From contig CANLUY010000001.1 in assembly GCA_947494435.1 (NCBI GenBank), positions 1,540,001-1,604,000 on the forward strand: a stretch of 64,000 nucleotides of DNA, in the 5' to 3' direction. The position numbers were made by a program, and so were the translations under genes. The DNA comes from an uncultured Litoreibacter sp. (GTDB lineage: Bacteria; Pseudomonadota; Alphaproteobacteria; Rhodobacterales; Rhodobacteraceae). Under the pieces are notes generated by a model. The model was not told the origin of the DNA. It ran no database searches and saw only the letters and a list, made by a program, of their open reading frames with translations. Shown here one piece after another: positions 26,722 through 36,528 of this stretch. The number at the start of each line of letters is the position of its first letter. Within the stretch, counting starts at the first letter, position 1.

Positions 26722-26946
26722 TCAGGGTTGTTGCGTGGACGGTTTGGCGTTTGACAATGCCGTTGCGCGTTCGGGTGAGACCGCTTTAATGATCGACGCC
26801 AAGGCTAACATCGCACACGCCAATAAGAGGCCGGATAGGCTGTATATCCCGAGAGCGGCAAAGAAGCTGGCATCATAGACAATCAATGCCACGAGAAAAT
26901 TGGCAAAGCCAAATACGCCCCCTAAAATCACCGCAACTAACGCCAT
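26722..26946 (-). CDS. Small hypothetical membrane protein
   Basis: This 74-residue protein has two hydrophobic helices (about 4-26 and 30-52) and a polar C-terminal tail. AAAGGGG lies before the ATG at 26946. No family was recognised. It sits in a group of small stress-type genes (cold shock, DUF1328), but there is no further functional clue. Confidence 0.55.
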   Translation of the reverse strand: MALVAVILGGVFGFANFLVALIVYDASFFAALGIYSLSGLLLACAMLALASIIKAVSPERATALSNAKPSTQQP

Positions 26947-27116
26947 AATCGAACCCCTTTCGAATGACGTCAGGGTAGGCGGCAATTGTTTACGAGAGCT
27001 TAACAGATAAAATGTGAGGTATTTACGCCCCTCCGGCAGAAGGCGCGTCGTGCCTCTTTGCTTGCCCTCTTTCAGAGATGAGTTTGGGGTGAACTGATCG
27101 TGGTGCTTGTTGCCAA

Positions 27117-27149
27117 AAAAAACGCGCCCCGGTTTGGGACGCGTTTTTT
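27117..27149. terminator. Bidirectional intrinsic terminator
   Basis: A 14-base-pair inverted repeat with one mismatch (AAAAAACGCGCCCC / GGGACGCGTTTTTT) and a five-base loop lies 25 bases downstream of the DUF1328 gene on the minus strand. T runs border it in both directions. Confidence 0.85.
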
Positions 27150-27174
27150 GTAGGTATTCGTTTGGGGGAAAGGG

Positions 27175-27348
27175 TCAGACGACCGATTTGCCCCTTACGG
27201 CGCGTGCAATCATCGACACGACGAACAACACGAGGAAGATGACGAACAGGATCTGAGCGATACCTGCGGATGCGCCAGCGATGCCACCGAAGCCAAAGAT
27301 ACCTGCGATAATTGCGATAACGAAAAATGTAAGAGCCCAACCGAGCAT
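27175..27348 (-). CDS. DUF1328 family small membrane protein (YtjA-like)
   Basis: This 57-residue protein starts [16 protein letters not shown] and contains the [14 protein letters not shown] turn between two helices, followed by [10 protein letters not shown]. This is the full DUF1328 pattern. AAGGAG precedes the ATG at 27348. Such peptides are stress-associated inner membrane proteins of unknown biochemical role. It is monocistronic, with a strong terminator just after it. Confidence 0.9.
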   Translation of the reverse strand: MLGWALTFFVIAIIAGIFGFGGIAGASAGIAQILFVIFLVLFVVSMIARAVRGKSVV

Positions 27349-27506
27349 GATGTTTCTCCTTAATATGTGACGTGCCCATTTGGGGCGCTGTTGAAGAAGT
27401 AACGCGGTTGGGTGGGGTTTGGTTCCGGTCGGCGTATTTTAATCCTGCGAGATATAGAACTGATTAGCGCAATTCACGTTGATTAACGAGCGCGGTATGG
27501 CGGTGA

Positions 27507-27532
27507 AACGGGCGGTTCGACGGCCGCCCGTT
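27507..27532. other. Hairpin downstream of ettA
   Basis: AACGGGCGG and CCGCCCGTT form a perfect nine-base-pair stem with an eight-base loop. It lies about 58 bases after the ettA stop on the minus strand. The T run after it is short, so it is either a weak terminator or a 3' stabilising structure. Confidence 0.4.
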
Positions 27533-27589
27533 CAACATCGCGCCTTCGGGCCGCCCATCACTCCGATGCAAGAATTCACTTAGTAAAAA

Positions 27590-29245
27590 TTACCGTGTGA
27601 ATTTTTTGTGTTTGATCCGCTTGGGTTCCACGGCATCCGGTCCGAGGCGGCGGATTTTGTCTTCTTCATAGGCCTCGAAGTTGCCTTCGAACCATTCGAC
27701 ATGGGCCTCGCCTTCGAACGCAAGAATATGCGTGCAAAGGCGGTCGAGGAAGAACCGGTCGTGGGAGATGACGACGGCGCAGCCGGCGAAATCTTCGATG
27801 GCGTCCTCCAAGGCGCGGAGCGTTTCGACGTCTAGGTCGTTGGTCGGCTCGTCGAGCAGCAGGACGTTGCCGCCGGTTTTCAAAAGTTTCGCCATATGCA
27901 CGCGGTTGCGTTCACCGCCCGAGAGGGAGCCTACTTTCTTCTGCTGGTCACCACCTTTGAAGTTGAAGGCGGAGCAGTAGGCGCGGGAGTTCATCTGCGC
28001 GTCGCCGAGCTGGATGATTTCGCCGCCGTCGGAGATTTCTTCCCAGACATTGGCGTCCGGTTTCAGCGCGTCGCGGGATTGGTCGACATAGCTGAGTTGC
28101 ACGGTGTCGCCGTAAGATACGGTGCCGGAATCGGGTTCTTCTTGGCCTGTCAGCATGCGGAACAGCGTGGATTTACCGGCGCCATTGGGGCCGATCACGC
28201 CGACGATGCCACCGGCGGGGAGGCTGAAGCTGAGGTCTTCGACCAGCAGCTTGTCGCCGTAGGCTTTGGTGAGGTTTTCGACCTCAATCACCTTGTTGCC
28301 CAAACGCGGGCCATTGGGGATGATGATCTGTGCGCGGCCGAGTTTCTCTTTTTCGGACTGGTTGGCCATCTCGTTATAGGCGTTGATCCGGGCCTTGCCT
28401 TTGGCTTGGCGGGCCTTCGCGCCGGAGCGCATCCATTCCAGCTCGCGTTCCAGCGTCTTTTGTTTGGATTTGTCTTCCTTGGCCTCGCGTTCGAGCCGTT
28501 TGGCTTTCTGCTCCAGCCAGCTGGAATAGTTGCCCTCGTAAGGAATGCCGCGGCCACGGTCGAGTTCGAGGATCCAGCCGGTGATGTCGTCGAGGAAGTA
28601 GCGGTCGTGGGTGACGATGAGGATGGTGCCTTTGTATTCGATCAGGTGCTTTTGCAACCAAGCGATGGTTTCGGCGTCCAAGTGGTTGGTCGGCTCGTCG
28701 AGGAGCAGCATGTCGGGCGCTTCAAGCAGCAATTTGCACAAGGCCACGCGGCGGCGTTCCCCGCCGGACAGGTGCTCAGGCATGGCGTCATCGGGCGGGC
28801 AGCGCAGTGCCTCCATCGCGACGTCGATCTGGGCGTCAAGGTCCCAAAGGTTGGCCGCGTCGATCTCGTCTTGGAGCTTGGCCATTTTCTCGGCGGTCTC
28901 GTCGGAATAGTTCATCGCCAGTTCGTTGTAGCGATCAAGGATGTCTTTCTTTTCCTTGACGCCGAGCATGACGTTGTCGCGCACGTTCATGTCTTCTTCG
29001 AGCGTGGGTTCCTGCGGCAGGTAGCCGACTTTGGCGCCCTCGGCGGCCCATGCTTCACCGGTGAAATCCTTGTCTTGTCCGGCCATGATCCGCATGAGCG
29101 AGGATTTACCGGTGCCGTTCACACCGACGACGCCGATTTTCACACCGGGCAGGAAGTTCAGGCGAATGTTTTCGAACACCTTCTTGCCGCCGGGATATTG
29201 CTTGGACACACCGTCCATGAAGTAGACGAATTGATTGGCAGCCAT
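27590..29245 (-). CDS. ettA: Energy-dependent translational throttle protein EttA (ABC-F)
   Basis: This 551-residue soluble protein has two ABC domains and no membrane part. Walker A motifs are GVNGTGKSSL (about 40-49) and GPNGAGKSTL (about 348-357). Signature motifs are LSGGERRRVAL and LSGGERNRVHM. Between them lie the ABC-F arm and the basic linker rich in K/R/E. EttA binds the ribosomal E site and couples initiation to the ATP/ADP ratio. Length and N-terminus (MAANQFVYFMDGVSKQYPGG) are typical. Confidence 0.95.
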   Translation of the reverse strand: MAANQFVYFMDGVSKQYPGGKKVFENIRLNFLPGVKIGVVGVNGTGKSSLMRIMAGQDKDFTGEAWAAEGAKVGYLPQEPTLEEDMNVRDNVMLGVKEKKDILDRYNELAMNYSDETAEKMAKLQDEIDAANLWDLDAQIDVAMEALRCPPDDAMPEHLSGGERRRVALCKLLLEAPDMLLLDEPTNHLDAETIAWLQKHLIEYKGTILIVTHDRYFLDDITGWILELDRGRGIPYEGNYSSWLEQKAKRLEREAKEDKSKQKTLERELEWMRSGAKARQAKGKARINAYNEMANQSEKEKLGRAQIIIPNGPRLGNKVIEVENLTKAYGDKLLVEDLSFSLPAGGIVGVIGPNGAGKSTLFRMLTGQEEPDSGTVSYGDTVQLSYVDQSRDALKPDANVWEEISDGGEIIQLGDAQMNSRAYCSAFNFKGGDQQKKVGSLSGGERNRVHMAKLLKTGGNVLLLDEPTNDLDVETLRALEDAIEDFAGCAVVISHDRFFLDRLCTHILAFEGEAHVEWFEGNFEAYEEDKIRRLGPDAVEPKRIKHKKFTR

Positions 29246-29347
29246 GAGGATTCTCCGCGTGTTCGAGGTTGCGGATCTGTTTAGCTATGGGTTTGCGAAT
29301 GTGCAATCAGGCACGCGCCGCGGTTTCGGCGGCGCGTGCGGGGCGTT

Positions 29348-29938
29348 CTAACCGCTATGGTCCATCAGTTCCTTACCGTTATGCAATAGCCGGGAGCGCC
29401 ACGGGATCGGGTTGCGCAGCGCGAAATGGGCCATGCAGGCGTTTTCAGCCTCTTCCATCAGATCACGAATACGCTCTTCCGGCTCGTCGCTTTCGATCAG
29501 GACATGGGTCTCAATATGTTCCGTTTTGCCTTCCGTCATATGACCGAGCTGGCGCATGTTGGACAGGTTCGTGTTGAAGCCGACGCGCTGTTCAAGCTTC
29601 ATGGATTTGATGTTGATTTTGCGCGCGGTGTAGATGTCGGTCAGGTGCGTCATCAGGCAAAAGCCGATGCCCGCGCACATATAGGCCAAGGGTGGCGGGG
29701 CGGTGTCGTCGCCCACAGGGATATCTTCGTCGCAGTAAAATTTGACAGGGGAGAAGCCGGGAATGTTGACCTGAACGTTGCCGGTCTTTCGTTGTTTCTC
29801 AGTGGATTCGGCTGTCATCACGACTTCAAAGCTGAGCGGCTCTGGCGGTTTGCCTTTCTTGAACGGCTTGGGCTCAAACTGTGTGGGCTCCGGTTGTGTG
29901 TCGCCCAGTTCGCCCACGTGGTAGGTCTTGTCGCTCAT
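29348..29938 (-). CDS. OsmC family protein
   Basis: This 196-residue protein carries the two OsmC/Ohr cysteines, one in GIGFCLMTHL (about 102) and one in AENACMAHF (about 172). Members reduce organic hydroperoxides or have related redox roles. A proline-rich N-terminal extension of about 35 residues precedes the fold. The ATG at 29938 is preceded by AGGAAG. The exact substrate is unclear, as this branch differs from classical OsmC and Ohr. Confidence 0.82.
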   Translation of the reverse strand: MSDKTYHVGELGDTQPEPTQFEPKPFKKGKPPEPLSFEVVMTAESTEKQRKTGNVQVNIPGFSPVKFYCDEDIPVGDDTAPPPLAYMCAGIGFCLMTHLTDIYTARKINIKSMKLEQRVGFNTNLSNMRQLGHMTEGKTEHIETHVLIESDEPEERIRDLMEEAENACMAHFALRNPIPWRSRLLHNGKELMDHSG

Positions 29939-30095
29939 AGTGATCTTCCTGTCAGTTTTGGAATTTGGATGGCGCGCAGTGTGCACGGAGCTTTGCAAAT
30001 AGACCAGTGGTGTGGCGGCAAGATTTGACGTTGCGCGCGTTGCGCTGCAAAACGGTCCTATGACAAAACCTCAACGCCCTGTGAAAGCCCCCATC

Positions 30096-31127
30096 ATGCC
30101 CTATACGCCTGCTGCTGACCGATATGAAACCATGGCATATCGCCGTTGCGGTAAATCTGGTGTCCAGCTGCCTGCAATCAGTCTTGGCCTATGGCATAAT
30201 TTTGGTGGCGACAGCCCGCATGAGAATAAACGGGCGATGTGTCAGACGGCGTTTGATCACGGGATTACGCATTTCGATCTGGCAAATAATTACGGTCCGC
30301 CGCCGGGTTCTGCGGAAACGGCGTTTGGCGAGATTTTGCGCGAGGATTTCAAAGGGTATCGCGATGAAATGATCATCTCCTCCAAGGCGGGTTATCTGAT
30401 GTGGCCGGGCCCTTATGGTGAGATGGGGTCGCGGAAGTATCTGGTCGCGTCCTGTGACCAGTCCCTGAAACGGATGGGATTGGATTATGTCGACATTTTC
30501 TACTCCCACCGGTTTGACCCGGATACGCCACTAGAGGAGACGATGGGGGCGTTGGATTACATCGTGCGCTCCGGTCGTGCGCTGTACGCGGGTATCTCGT
30601 CTTACAATTCAGAGCGGACGCGGGAAGCGGTCGCGATCTTGAAAGACCTTGGGACGCCCTGTTTGATCCATCAGCCTTCGTACAATTTGCTCAACCGCTG
30701 GGTGGAGCATGATGGTTTGTTAGACACATTGGATGATTTGGGTGTCGGCTCCATCGCGTTCACGCCTCTGGCTCAAGGTATCTTGACGAATAAATATCTT
30801 GGTGGAATTCCCGAGGGCAGCCGCGCGACGCAAGGCAAATCCTTGCTGGACGGGATGATCAATGAGCAGTCTCTGGCCTCTGTCCGCGCGCTGAACGACG
30901 TTGCTGAAGCCCGTGGTCAGACCTTGGCGCAAATGGCGCTGGCATGGGTCTTGCGGGGCGGGCGTGTGACGACAGCGTTGATCGGTGCCTCGAAGCCGTC
31001 GCAAATCGTCGATTGCGCAGGTGCGATCAAAAATTTGGACTTCACCGCTGAGGAATTGGCAGAGATTGACCGGATCAGCGCAGAAGAAGAGGTAAATCTT
31101 TGGGCGAAATCCTCGGAAACGGATTGA
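30096..31127 (+). CDS. Aldo/keto reductase, L-glyceraldehyde 3-phosphate reductase (YghZ-like)
   Basis: This 343-residue NADPH-dependent reductase matches the YghZ/Gpr group closely ([53 protein letters not shown]-like). The catalytic tetrad is in DLANNYG, SSKAGY and YSHR. YghZ reduces L-glyceraldehyde 3-phosphate and detoxifies methylglyoxal. The start at 30096 fits YghZ length; ATG 30060 would add 12 residues. It is followed after one base by nadD, so the two are probably co-transcribed. Confidence 0.88.
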   Translation: MPYTPAADRYETMAYRRCGKSGVQLPAISLGLWHNFGGDSPHENKRAMCQTAFDHGITHFDLANNYGPPPGSAETAFGEILREDFKGYRDEMIISSKAGYLMWPGPYGEMGSRKYLVASCDQSLKRMGLDYVDIFYSHRFDPDTPLEETMGALDYIVRSGRALYAGISSYNSERTREAVAILKDLGTPCLIHQPSYNLLNRWVEHDGLLDTLDDLGVGSIAFTPLAQGILTNKYLGGIPEGSRATQGKSLLDGMINEQSLASVRALNDVAEARGQTLAQMALAWVLRGGRVTTALIGASKPSQIVDCAGAIKNLDFTAEELAEIDRISAEEEVNLWAKSSETD

Positions 31128-31128
31128 G

Positions 31129-31734
31129 ATGAGATCTGGTTGGCCCGTTGCAGGCCGAGGGCAAACCGTCGGGTTGTTGGGCGGGTCCTTTGATCCGGCA
31201 CATGATGGGCATGTTCATATCACGCGCGAGGCTCTGAAGCGGTTTGGACTGGATCATGTGTGGTGGCTGGTCTCCCCCGGAAATCCGTTGAAGGACCGTG
31301 GTCCTGCGCCACTTGAGCGACGCATGAATGTCGCGCGTGAGGTTATGGCGCATCCGCGTGTGACTGTGACTGATCTCGAAGCGCAACTCGGGACGCGGTA
31401 CACGGCGCAAACCTTGCGGCGATTGACGGGCTTTTATCCTGATGTGAGGTTTATCTGGCTCATGGGCGCGGATAATTTGGCGCAGTTGCACCTTTGGAAA
31501 GACTGGCAAGAGATCATGGAGACGGTGCCGGTTGGCGTCCTTGCCCGTCCGGGGGACCGATTGTCCGCCCGCAGATCAGTGGCTGCACAACGCTATGGTT
31601 TTGCGCGCATTGGCGGTGCGGATAGTCAATTGTTAGCCTGTGCTCAGGCGCCGTGTTGGTGCTACGTGAATTTGCCATTGAGCACGGCGTCCTCCAGCGC
31701 GATCAGGGCGCAGGGGCGGTGGGCGTCTTCCTGA
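31129..31734 (+). CDS. nadD: Nicotinate-nucleotide adenylyltransferase
   Basis: This 201-residue enzyme adenylates nicotinate mononucleotide to deamido-NAD in NAD synthesis. The nucleotidyltransferase motif [14 protein letters not shown] (about 18-31), the [11 protein letters not shown] block and the C-terminal STASSSAIR (SSTxIR type) are present. In many alphaproteobacteria nadD stands next to rsfS; here it follows the aldo/keto reductase and overlaps the end of the DMT transporter by 32 bases. Confidence 0.93.
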   Translation: MRSGWPVAGRGQTVGLLGGSFDPAHDGHVHITREALKRFGLDHVWWLVSPGNPLKDRGPAPLERRMNVAREVMAHPRVTVTDLEAQLGTRYTAQTLRRLTGFYPDVRFIWLMGADNLAQLHLWKDWQEIMETVPVGVLARPGDRLSARRSVAAQRYGFARIGGADSQLLACAQAPCWCYVNLPLSTASSSAIRAQGRWASS

Positions 31735-32557
31735 GAAACAAGGTTGCGGTGCCTGCGCAGAAAATGACGGCGATCCCGATGGCGGAGATCCAGTCTGGCC
31801 ATGTGTTGAAGAACATGACGCCATACGCCGTTGCGCCAATCAGTTGCACATAGACAAACGGTGCAAGTGTAGAGGCCCCGGCCCGCGCATATGCGAAAAC
31901 CAGAAACAGGTTGCCAAGCATGGAGGCGACAGCGGACCATGTCACAAGGCCCCACGGGACATCGGTCGGGATGTGGGTGGCACCCAATGGCATCAGGATA
32001 GCCGCGCCGATCATAAGCTGGGTGAGCAGCAGATGGACGGGTTTACCCAATGGCGCGACCCAGCGTGATGCCGTCAGAAACGCACCGTAAAACACGCCGG
32101 ACAAGAGAGCCCACGCCAATCCGGTCGTCATTCCAAACCCCGGCTTCACGACAAGGAAGACGCCAGCCAAACCGATGAAGAGAAGGATGATCCGCAAGAT
32201 GCTCCCTGTCTCTTTCAGAAGCCAGATCGACAGGATGTAGCTGACCATCGGTCCGAGAAAGAATGCGCCAAAGACGGTCGCGATGGGTTCGGTCGACAAA
32301 GCGGTCAGGATCGTGACGATTGTCATGACCTGCAATGCGCTGCGCAGCCAAATGCGCCAATTCTTGAGCAACTGAAACACGCGTTTCTGCCAAACGAACG
32401 GGATCAGCACTAACAGCCCAACGGCGTAGCGGGTCCACGCCACGAAGAACGGTGAGATGCCGGAATTTGTCATAATCTTGCCCGCCGTATCCCCGAAGGG
32501 GATCAACAGCATGCCGAAAGACATGATCGCAGCGGCGGCAAGAAGAGAACGATCCAT
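31703..32557 (-). CDS. DMT/EamA family transporter
   Basis: This 284-residue membrane protein has ten predicted helices in two EamA repeats (about 5-140 and 150-280). Such proteins export or import metabolites, drugs or amino acids; the substrate cannot be read from the sequence. The ATG at 32557 has no strong ribosome-binding site; GTG at 32560 is equivalent. It is convergent with nadD and divergent from the carboxypeptidase gene. Confidence 0.85.
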   Translation of the reverse strand: MDRSLLAAAAIMSFGMLLIPFGDTAGKIMTNSGISPFFVAWTRYAVGLLVLIPFVWQKRVFQLLKNWRIWLRSALQVMTIVTILTALSTEPIATVFGAFFLGPMVSYILSIWLLKETGSILRIILLFIGLAGVFLVVKPGFGMTTGLAWALLSGVFYGAFLTASRWVAPLGKPVHLLLTQLMIGAAILMPLGATHIPTDVPWGLVTWSAVASMLGNLFLVFAYARAGASTLAPFVYVQLIGATAYGVMFFNTWPDWISAIGIAVIFCAGTATLFLRKTPTAPAP

Positions 32558-32622
32558 CACAGATGCGTATCAGGGCCTAAGGCTGCTTGCCACCACCAAG
32601 ATCTTGGGCGAATGTGCGCCTC

Positions 32623-34110
32623 ATGAATCCGTCTGATTATGGCCGGTATGGCCGCCGCACAGTTTTATCTTTCTTGCTCTATGGAACGGCGGGGTGCGCT
32701 TTGGCAAATGCGCCAGAACGCTCGTCCCGTCCGATCGGTAAACCGGCAGATGCAGAAAGACGTGCCGTGCCGGACGGGGATCAGTTCATTCGGGATGCAA
32801 ATCTTGGCGGGAAGGTCAGCTATCTCGTTGCGGATGGGCGCACGGGGCAGGTTCTTGAAAGCCACGGGCCTTTGGTGGCGCATCCGCCCGCCAGTGTCGC
32901 GAAAGCCGTCACTGCACTTTTCGCGTTGGAGACATTGGGGTCCCAACATCGCTATCGCACCCGGATTTATGCGGATGGCCCCATCAGCAATGGCGTGCTG
33001 AAGGGTGACCTTATTCTGGCAGGTGGCGGGGATCCGACCCTTTCCACGGATGATCTGTTTGAGTTGGCAGGACGTTTGAAGACTGCTGGTCTGCGCGAAG
33101 TGCGCGGGAAATTGAAAGTCTATGGTGGCGCGCTGCCTGATATCGCCGAAATTGATGGGACCCAGCCGGTGCAGGTTGGTTATAATCCCGGGATCAGCGG
33201 CCTGAACTTGAATTTCAACCGCGTGTATCTGGAATGGAAGCGGTCGGGCGGTGGCTATGCAATTGGCATGGATGCACGGTCTGAGAAAATTCGACCAGGT
33301 GTCGGGTTTGTCCGCACGCAGATCGCGGACAGAGCGACCCCGATTTTTACTTATTCCAAAAGTCAGGATCGCGAGAATTGGACCGTCGCGCGCAAAGCGC
33401 TTGGGAATGCGGGCGGGCGTTGGTTGCCGGTGCGCAATGCGTCGATCTATGCCGGTGACGTTCTGCAAACCGTGGCACGCAGCCACGGGATAAAACTTCC
33501 CTTCCCGGAGCGCAGCTCGACTGCGCCGAAGGGAAATCTGATCGCGGAGCATTTGAGCCCTGATCTTACGAAAATTTGCAAAGATATGCTGAAATTTTCG
33601 ACCAACCTGACGGCAGAAGTGGTCGGGCTATCGACGAGCAATGCGTCCAGTCTTAAGGGGTCGGGGTCATCCATGTCAGGCTGGGCGTCTGCAAAATACG
33701 GTGTGAAGAAGGCTCGGTTTGTGGACCACTCTGGGCTTGGTGACAGCACCAAGATGACCGTTCATGAAATGGTACGCATTCTGACAGGCGAGGGTGCCAA
33801 GGCGCGGCTGCAACCGATTTTGAAGCGTGTGCCGCCGCGCGATGCAGCGAATAAAGTTGTCGAGAACAGCCCGATCAATATCGTTGCGAAGACGGGTACC
33901 TTGAACTTTGTCAGTGCGCTGGCTGGCTATATCCAGACCCCAGATGGCCGCGAATTGGCCTTCGCCATATTTGCATCAGATTTGCCACGCAGACGGGCGT
34001 TAAGCAAAGCCGACCGTGAACGGCCCAAAGGGTCTAAATCATGGAACGGGCGTGCGAAACGTCTTCAAAACCAACTCATCCGGCGTTGGTCCGTGGTGCA
34101 TTCAAGCTAG
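32623..34110 (+). CDS. dacB: D-alanyl-D-alanine carboxypeptidase/endopeptidase (PBP4, peptidase S13)
   Basis: This 495-residue serine peptidase trims or cuts peptidoglycan peptides in the periplasm. The active-site motifs are SVAK (about 90-93), STN in KFSTNLTAEVVG (about 327), and KTGT (about 425). The N-terminus has a twin-arginine run (GRRTVLSFLLYGTAGC) with a lipobox-like AGC, so it may be a Tat-exported lipoprotein. The start ATG is at 32623; the frame is open from 32587. It diverges from the DMT transporter. Confidence 0.9.
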   Translation: MNPSDYGRYGRRTVLSFLLYGTAGCALANAPERSSRPIGKPADAERRAVPDGDQFIRDANLGGKVSYLVADGRTGQVLESHGPLVAHPPASVAKAVTALFALETLGSQHRYRTRIYADGPISNGVLKGDLILAGGGDPTLSTDDLFELAGRLKTAGLREVRGKLKVYGGALPDIAEIDGTQPVQVGYNPGISGLNLNFNRVYLEWKRSGGGYAIGMDARSEKIRPGVGFVRTQIADRATPIFTYSKSQDRENWTVARKALGNAGGRWLPVRNASIYAGDVLQTVARSHGIKLPFPERSSTAPKGNLIAEHLSPDLTKICKDMLKFSTNLTAEVVGLSTSNASSLKGSGSSMSGWASAKYGVKKARFVDHSGLGDSTKMTVHEMVRILTGEGAKARLQPILKRVPPRDAANKVVENSPINIVAKTGTLNFVSALAGYIQTPDGRELAFAIFASDLPRRRALSKADRERPKGSKSWNGRAKRLQNQLIRRWSVVHSS

Positions 34111-34155
34111 GTCCGGCCCTGCGTTGTTTTCCGCCGGATTAATAGACGCTCGGTG

Positions 34156-34578
34156 TCACGGGGTCATGTAACGCGCGCGTGCGCCGCGTTCGATGGCGGC
34201 GGCATGAAGGCGGTCCAGGTCCAGCTCATACCTGATTTCTTCAAGCAATCGCAGTTCCTGCTGGCTGATATGCGCATCACTGGCTGCGACGTCACAGGCT
34301 AATGCGTAGGCGGTTTCGTGCAATTCAACAGGCAGCGCCTCACGGGTCAGCCCGAACAGAGCATCGAGCCCGTCCTCTTCTTCGAACAAGTCAAGGACGA
34401 TCTGAGCAACCTTATTGATGCGGTCGACGTCATACTCGGCAAAGATCGGCAGGTAATTCACCATTTGTTGGATCGCCAAAAGCTCTGACGTGCGGATATT
34501 GGCGTCTGACATGGAGACCGAGATCATCATAGCCACAAGGCAGTCCTGCGCTGAAAGGGCGGGGGCGGTCTCTGACAT
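34156..34578 (-). CDS. TerB-like (tellurite resistance TerB family) protein
   Basis: This 140-residue all-helical protein has two TerB-like repeats with acidic residues (AMMISVSMSDANIRTSELLAI and ACDVAASDAHISQQELRLLEEI). Each resembles the metal-binding loop of TerB/DjlA-type domains. The role in the cell is not known; it is a stand-alone gene with no other ter genes nearby. The start is at ATG 34578. It diverges from the lysyl-tRNA synthetase gene with about 120 bases between. Confidence 0.78.
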   Translation of the reverse strand: MSETAPALSAQDCLVAMMISVSMSDANIRTSELLAIQQMVNYLPIFAEYDVDRINKVAQIVLDLFEEEDGLDALFGLTREALPVELHETAYALACDVAASDAHISQQELRLLEEIRYELDLDRLHAAAIERGARARYMTP

Positions 34579-34700
34579 GACATGGGCTTTCTGAAACGGT
34601 GATGTTGCAGTGCAGAATATTGACGACAGGGGGGTGGCACAATAGGTAGCAGCACCTGAGTGCGCATTGGGCGCACTCATAGGATTCGAAAGTACGTAAC

Positions 34701-36284
34701 ATGTCTGATCTGCGTGACGCCGCAATGACCTCTAAAGCCTGGCCGTTTGAAGAAGCGCGCAAGCTGGTGAAACGGTTCGAGAAGGCAGCGCCGGAGAAAG
34801 GCTATGTGCTGTTTGAAACGGGGTATGGCCCCTCAGGCTTGCCGCATATTGGGACATTTGGTGAGGTTGCGCGGACGACGATGATCCGGCGAGCCTTCGA
34901 GGTGATTTCGGACATTCCGACGAAGCTGATTTGTTTCTCGGACGATCTGGACGGTATGCGCAAAGTGCCAGGCAATGTCCCGAACCCTGAGTTATTGGAG
35001 CCGCATTTGCAGCGTCCCCTGACCGATGTGCCCGATCCTTTCGGAACGCATGAGAGCTTTGGAGCGCATAACAATGCCAAGCTGAACAGCTTTCTGGACA
35101 CGTTCGGGTTCGAGTATGAATTTATCTCCTCGACCGAGTTCTATCGTGCTGGCAAGTTCGACGAGGTGCTGCTGCGCGCGGCGGAGAAATACGATGACGT
35201 CATGGCTGTGATGTTGAAATCACTGCGTGAAGAGCGGCGTGAGACCTATTCGATCTTCTTGCCGATCCACCCTGAGACGGGCCGTGTGTTGTATGTGCCG
35301 ATGAAGCATGTCGATCCGCGCGAAGGAACGGTTACGTTCGATGATGAAGAAGGGCGCGAGTGGACGCTGCCTGTCACCGGCGGCAATGTGAAGCTGCAGT
35401 GGAAGCCGGATTTCGGCGCGCGCTGGGCCGCGCTCGACGTTGATTTCGAGATGTATGGCAAAGACCATTCGACCAACACGCCGATTTATGACCGCATCTG
35501 TCAAATCCTTGGCGGCAAGAAGCCAGAGCATTTCACCTATGAGCTGTTTCTGGATGCTGACGGGCATAAGATTTCCAAGACGACCGGCAATGGAGTCTCC
35601 ATTGACGAATGGTTGACCTATGCTTCATCGGAGTCGCTGTCGTACTTCATGTATCAAAAGCCCAAAACGGCAAAGCGGATGCATTTTGACGTAATCCCAA
35701 AGGCGGTGGACGAGTATCACCAGCAACTGCGCGCCTACGCCGATCAGGATGCGGCAAAGCGGATGGCAAATCCGGTGTTTCATATCCACGGCCATGATGT
35801 GCCTGCGTCCAATATGGTCGTGCCGTTCTCTATGCTGTTGAATTTGGCAGCTGTGGCCAATGCCGATAGCAAAGATCAGCTTTGGGGCTTCATCCAACGC
35901 TATGCGCCTGAGGCGTCAGCCGATACGCATCCTGACTTGGATCAGGCGGCGGGCTTTGCTGTGGCCTACTACAATGATTTCGTGAAACCGACGAAGCAGT
36001 ATCGTTTGGCCACTGATCTGGAGCGCGAAGCACTTTTGGATTTGCGGGGGCGTTTGGCTGATTGGGATGGCGGTTTGGATGCTGAAGCGCTGCAATCTGA
36101 AGTGTTTGCCTGCGGGCGCGAGCGGTTTGATCCGCTCCGCGCTTGGTTTGGTGCGCTCTATGAGGTGCTTTTGGGCGCAACGCAGGGTCCGCGGTTTGGA
36201 GGGTTCATTGCGCTCTACGGTGTCGAAGAGACCATCGCTTTGATCGACGAAGCTCTGGCGGGCAAGCTGGTCGACGCGGGCTAA
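34701..36284 (+). CDS. lysS: Lysyl-tRNA synthetase, class I
   Basis: This 527-residue enzyme charges tRNA-Lys. It is the class I form (LysK-like) found in archaea and many alphaproteobacteria, unrelated to the class II LysS of E. coli. The HIGH-type motif is PHIGT (48-52) and the KMSKS-type motif is KISKT (290-294). The C-terminal helical anticodon-binding part is full length. It ends near a small antisense gene start region at 36205-36438. Confidence 0.95.
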   Translation: MSDLRDAAMTSKAWPFEEARKLVKRFEKAAPEKGYVLFETGYGPSGLPHIGTFGEVARTTMIRRAFEVISDIPTKLICFSDDLDGMRKVPGNVPNPELLEPHLQRPLTDVPDPFGTHESFGAHNNAKLNSFLDTFGFEYEFISSTEFYRAGKFDEVLLRAAEKYDDVMAVMLKSLREERRETYSIFLPIHPETGRVLYVPMKHVDPREGTVTFDDEEGREWTLPVTGGNVKLQWKPDFGARWAALDVDFEMYGKDHSTNTPIYDRICQILGGKKPEHFTYELFLDADGHKISKTTGNGVSIDEWLTYASSESLSYFMYQKPKTAKRMHFDVIPKAVDEYHQQLRAYADQDAAKRMANPVFHIHGHDVPASNMVVPFSMLLNLAAVANADSKDQLWGFIQRYAPEASADTHPDLDQAAGFAVAYYNDFVKPTKQYRLATDLEREALLDLRGRLADWDGGLDAEALQSEVFACGRERFDPLRAWFGALYEVLLGATQGPRFGGFIALYGVEETIALIDEALAGKLVDAG

Positions 36285-36438
36285 GTCGGGACACGAATTC
36301 CACAATCAAGAAGATTGCGCGCGAGCCTTTGCCGCCGTGCTCTTCCATGAAAGCGTCTTCTTCTTTGAGGGAGGGCTTTGGACGTGCATGCGGCAATGGC
36401 AGGCCGGTGTAAGTCACGCTGGAAGGTGGGTATTTCAT
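36205..36438 (-). CDS. Small hypothetical protein overlapping lysS 3' end
   Basis: This 77-residue frame begins at ATG 36438 with AGGAGA six bases upstream, a good ribosome-binding site. The first 45 residues lie in intergenic DNA and read [12 protein letters not shown], a proline-rich stretch, then [13 protein letters not shown]. The rest is antisense to lysS and basic. It diverges from the LysR gene (36529), the usual place for a LysR target. I recognise no family. Its status as a real gene is uncertain. Confidence 0.35.
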   Translation of the reverse strand: MKYPPSSVTYTGLPLPHARPKPSLKEEDAFMEEHGGKGSRAIFLIVEFVSRLSPRRPACPPELRRSKRWSLRHRRAQ

Positions 36439-36528
36439 GAAACGTCTCCTATGGGCGAGAGTTGACATGGCTCAACCGTAGCGATTTGGTGTCTCGTACT
36501 AAATGAAACGGATTGAAGTGATCATTTC

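Noticed and set aside
26442-26789. 115-codon plus-strand frame upstream of the cold shock gene
   Set aside because: There is no ribosome-binding site or recognisable domain, and it overlaps the small membrane gene on the other strand.
27896-29284. Long plus-strand open frame (462 codons) antisense to ettA
   Set aside because: It is a mirror of the G+C-rich ettA codons with V/D/G-rich composition and no family; ettA on the minus strand is unambiguous.
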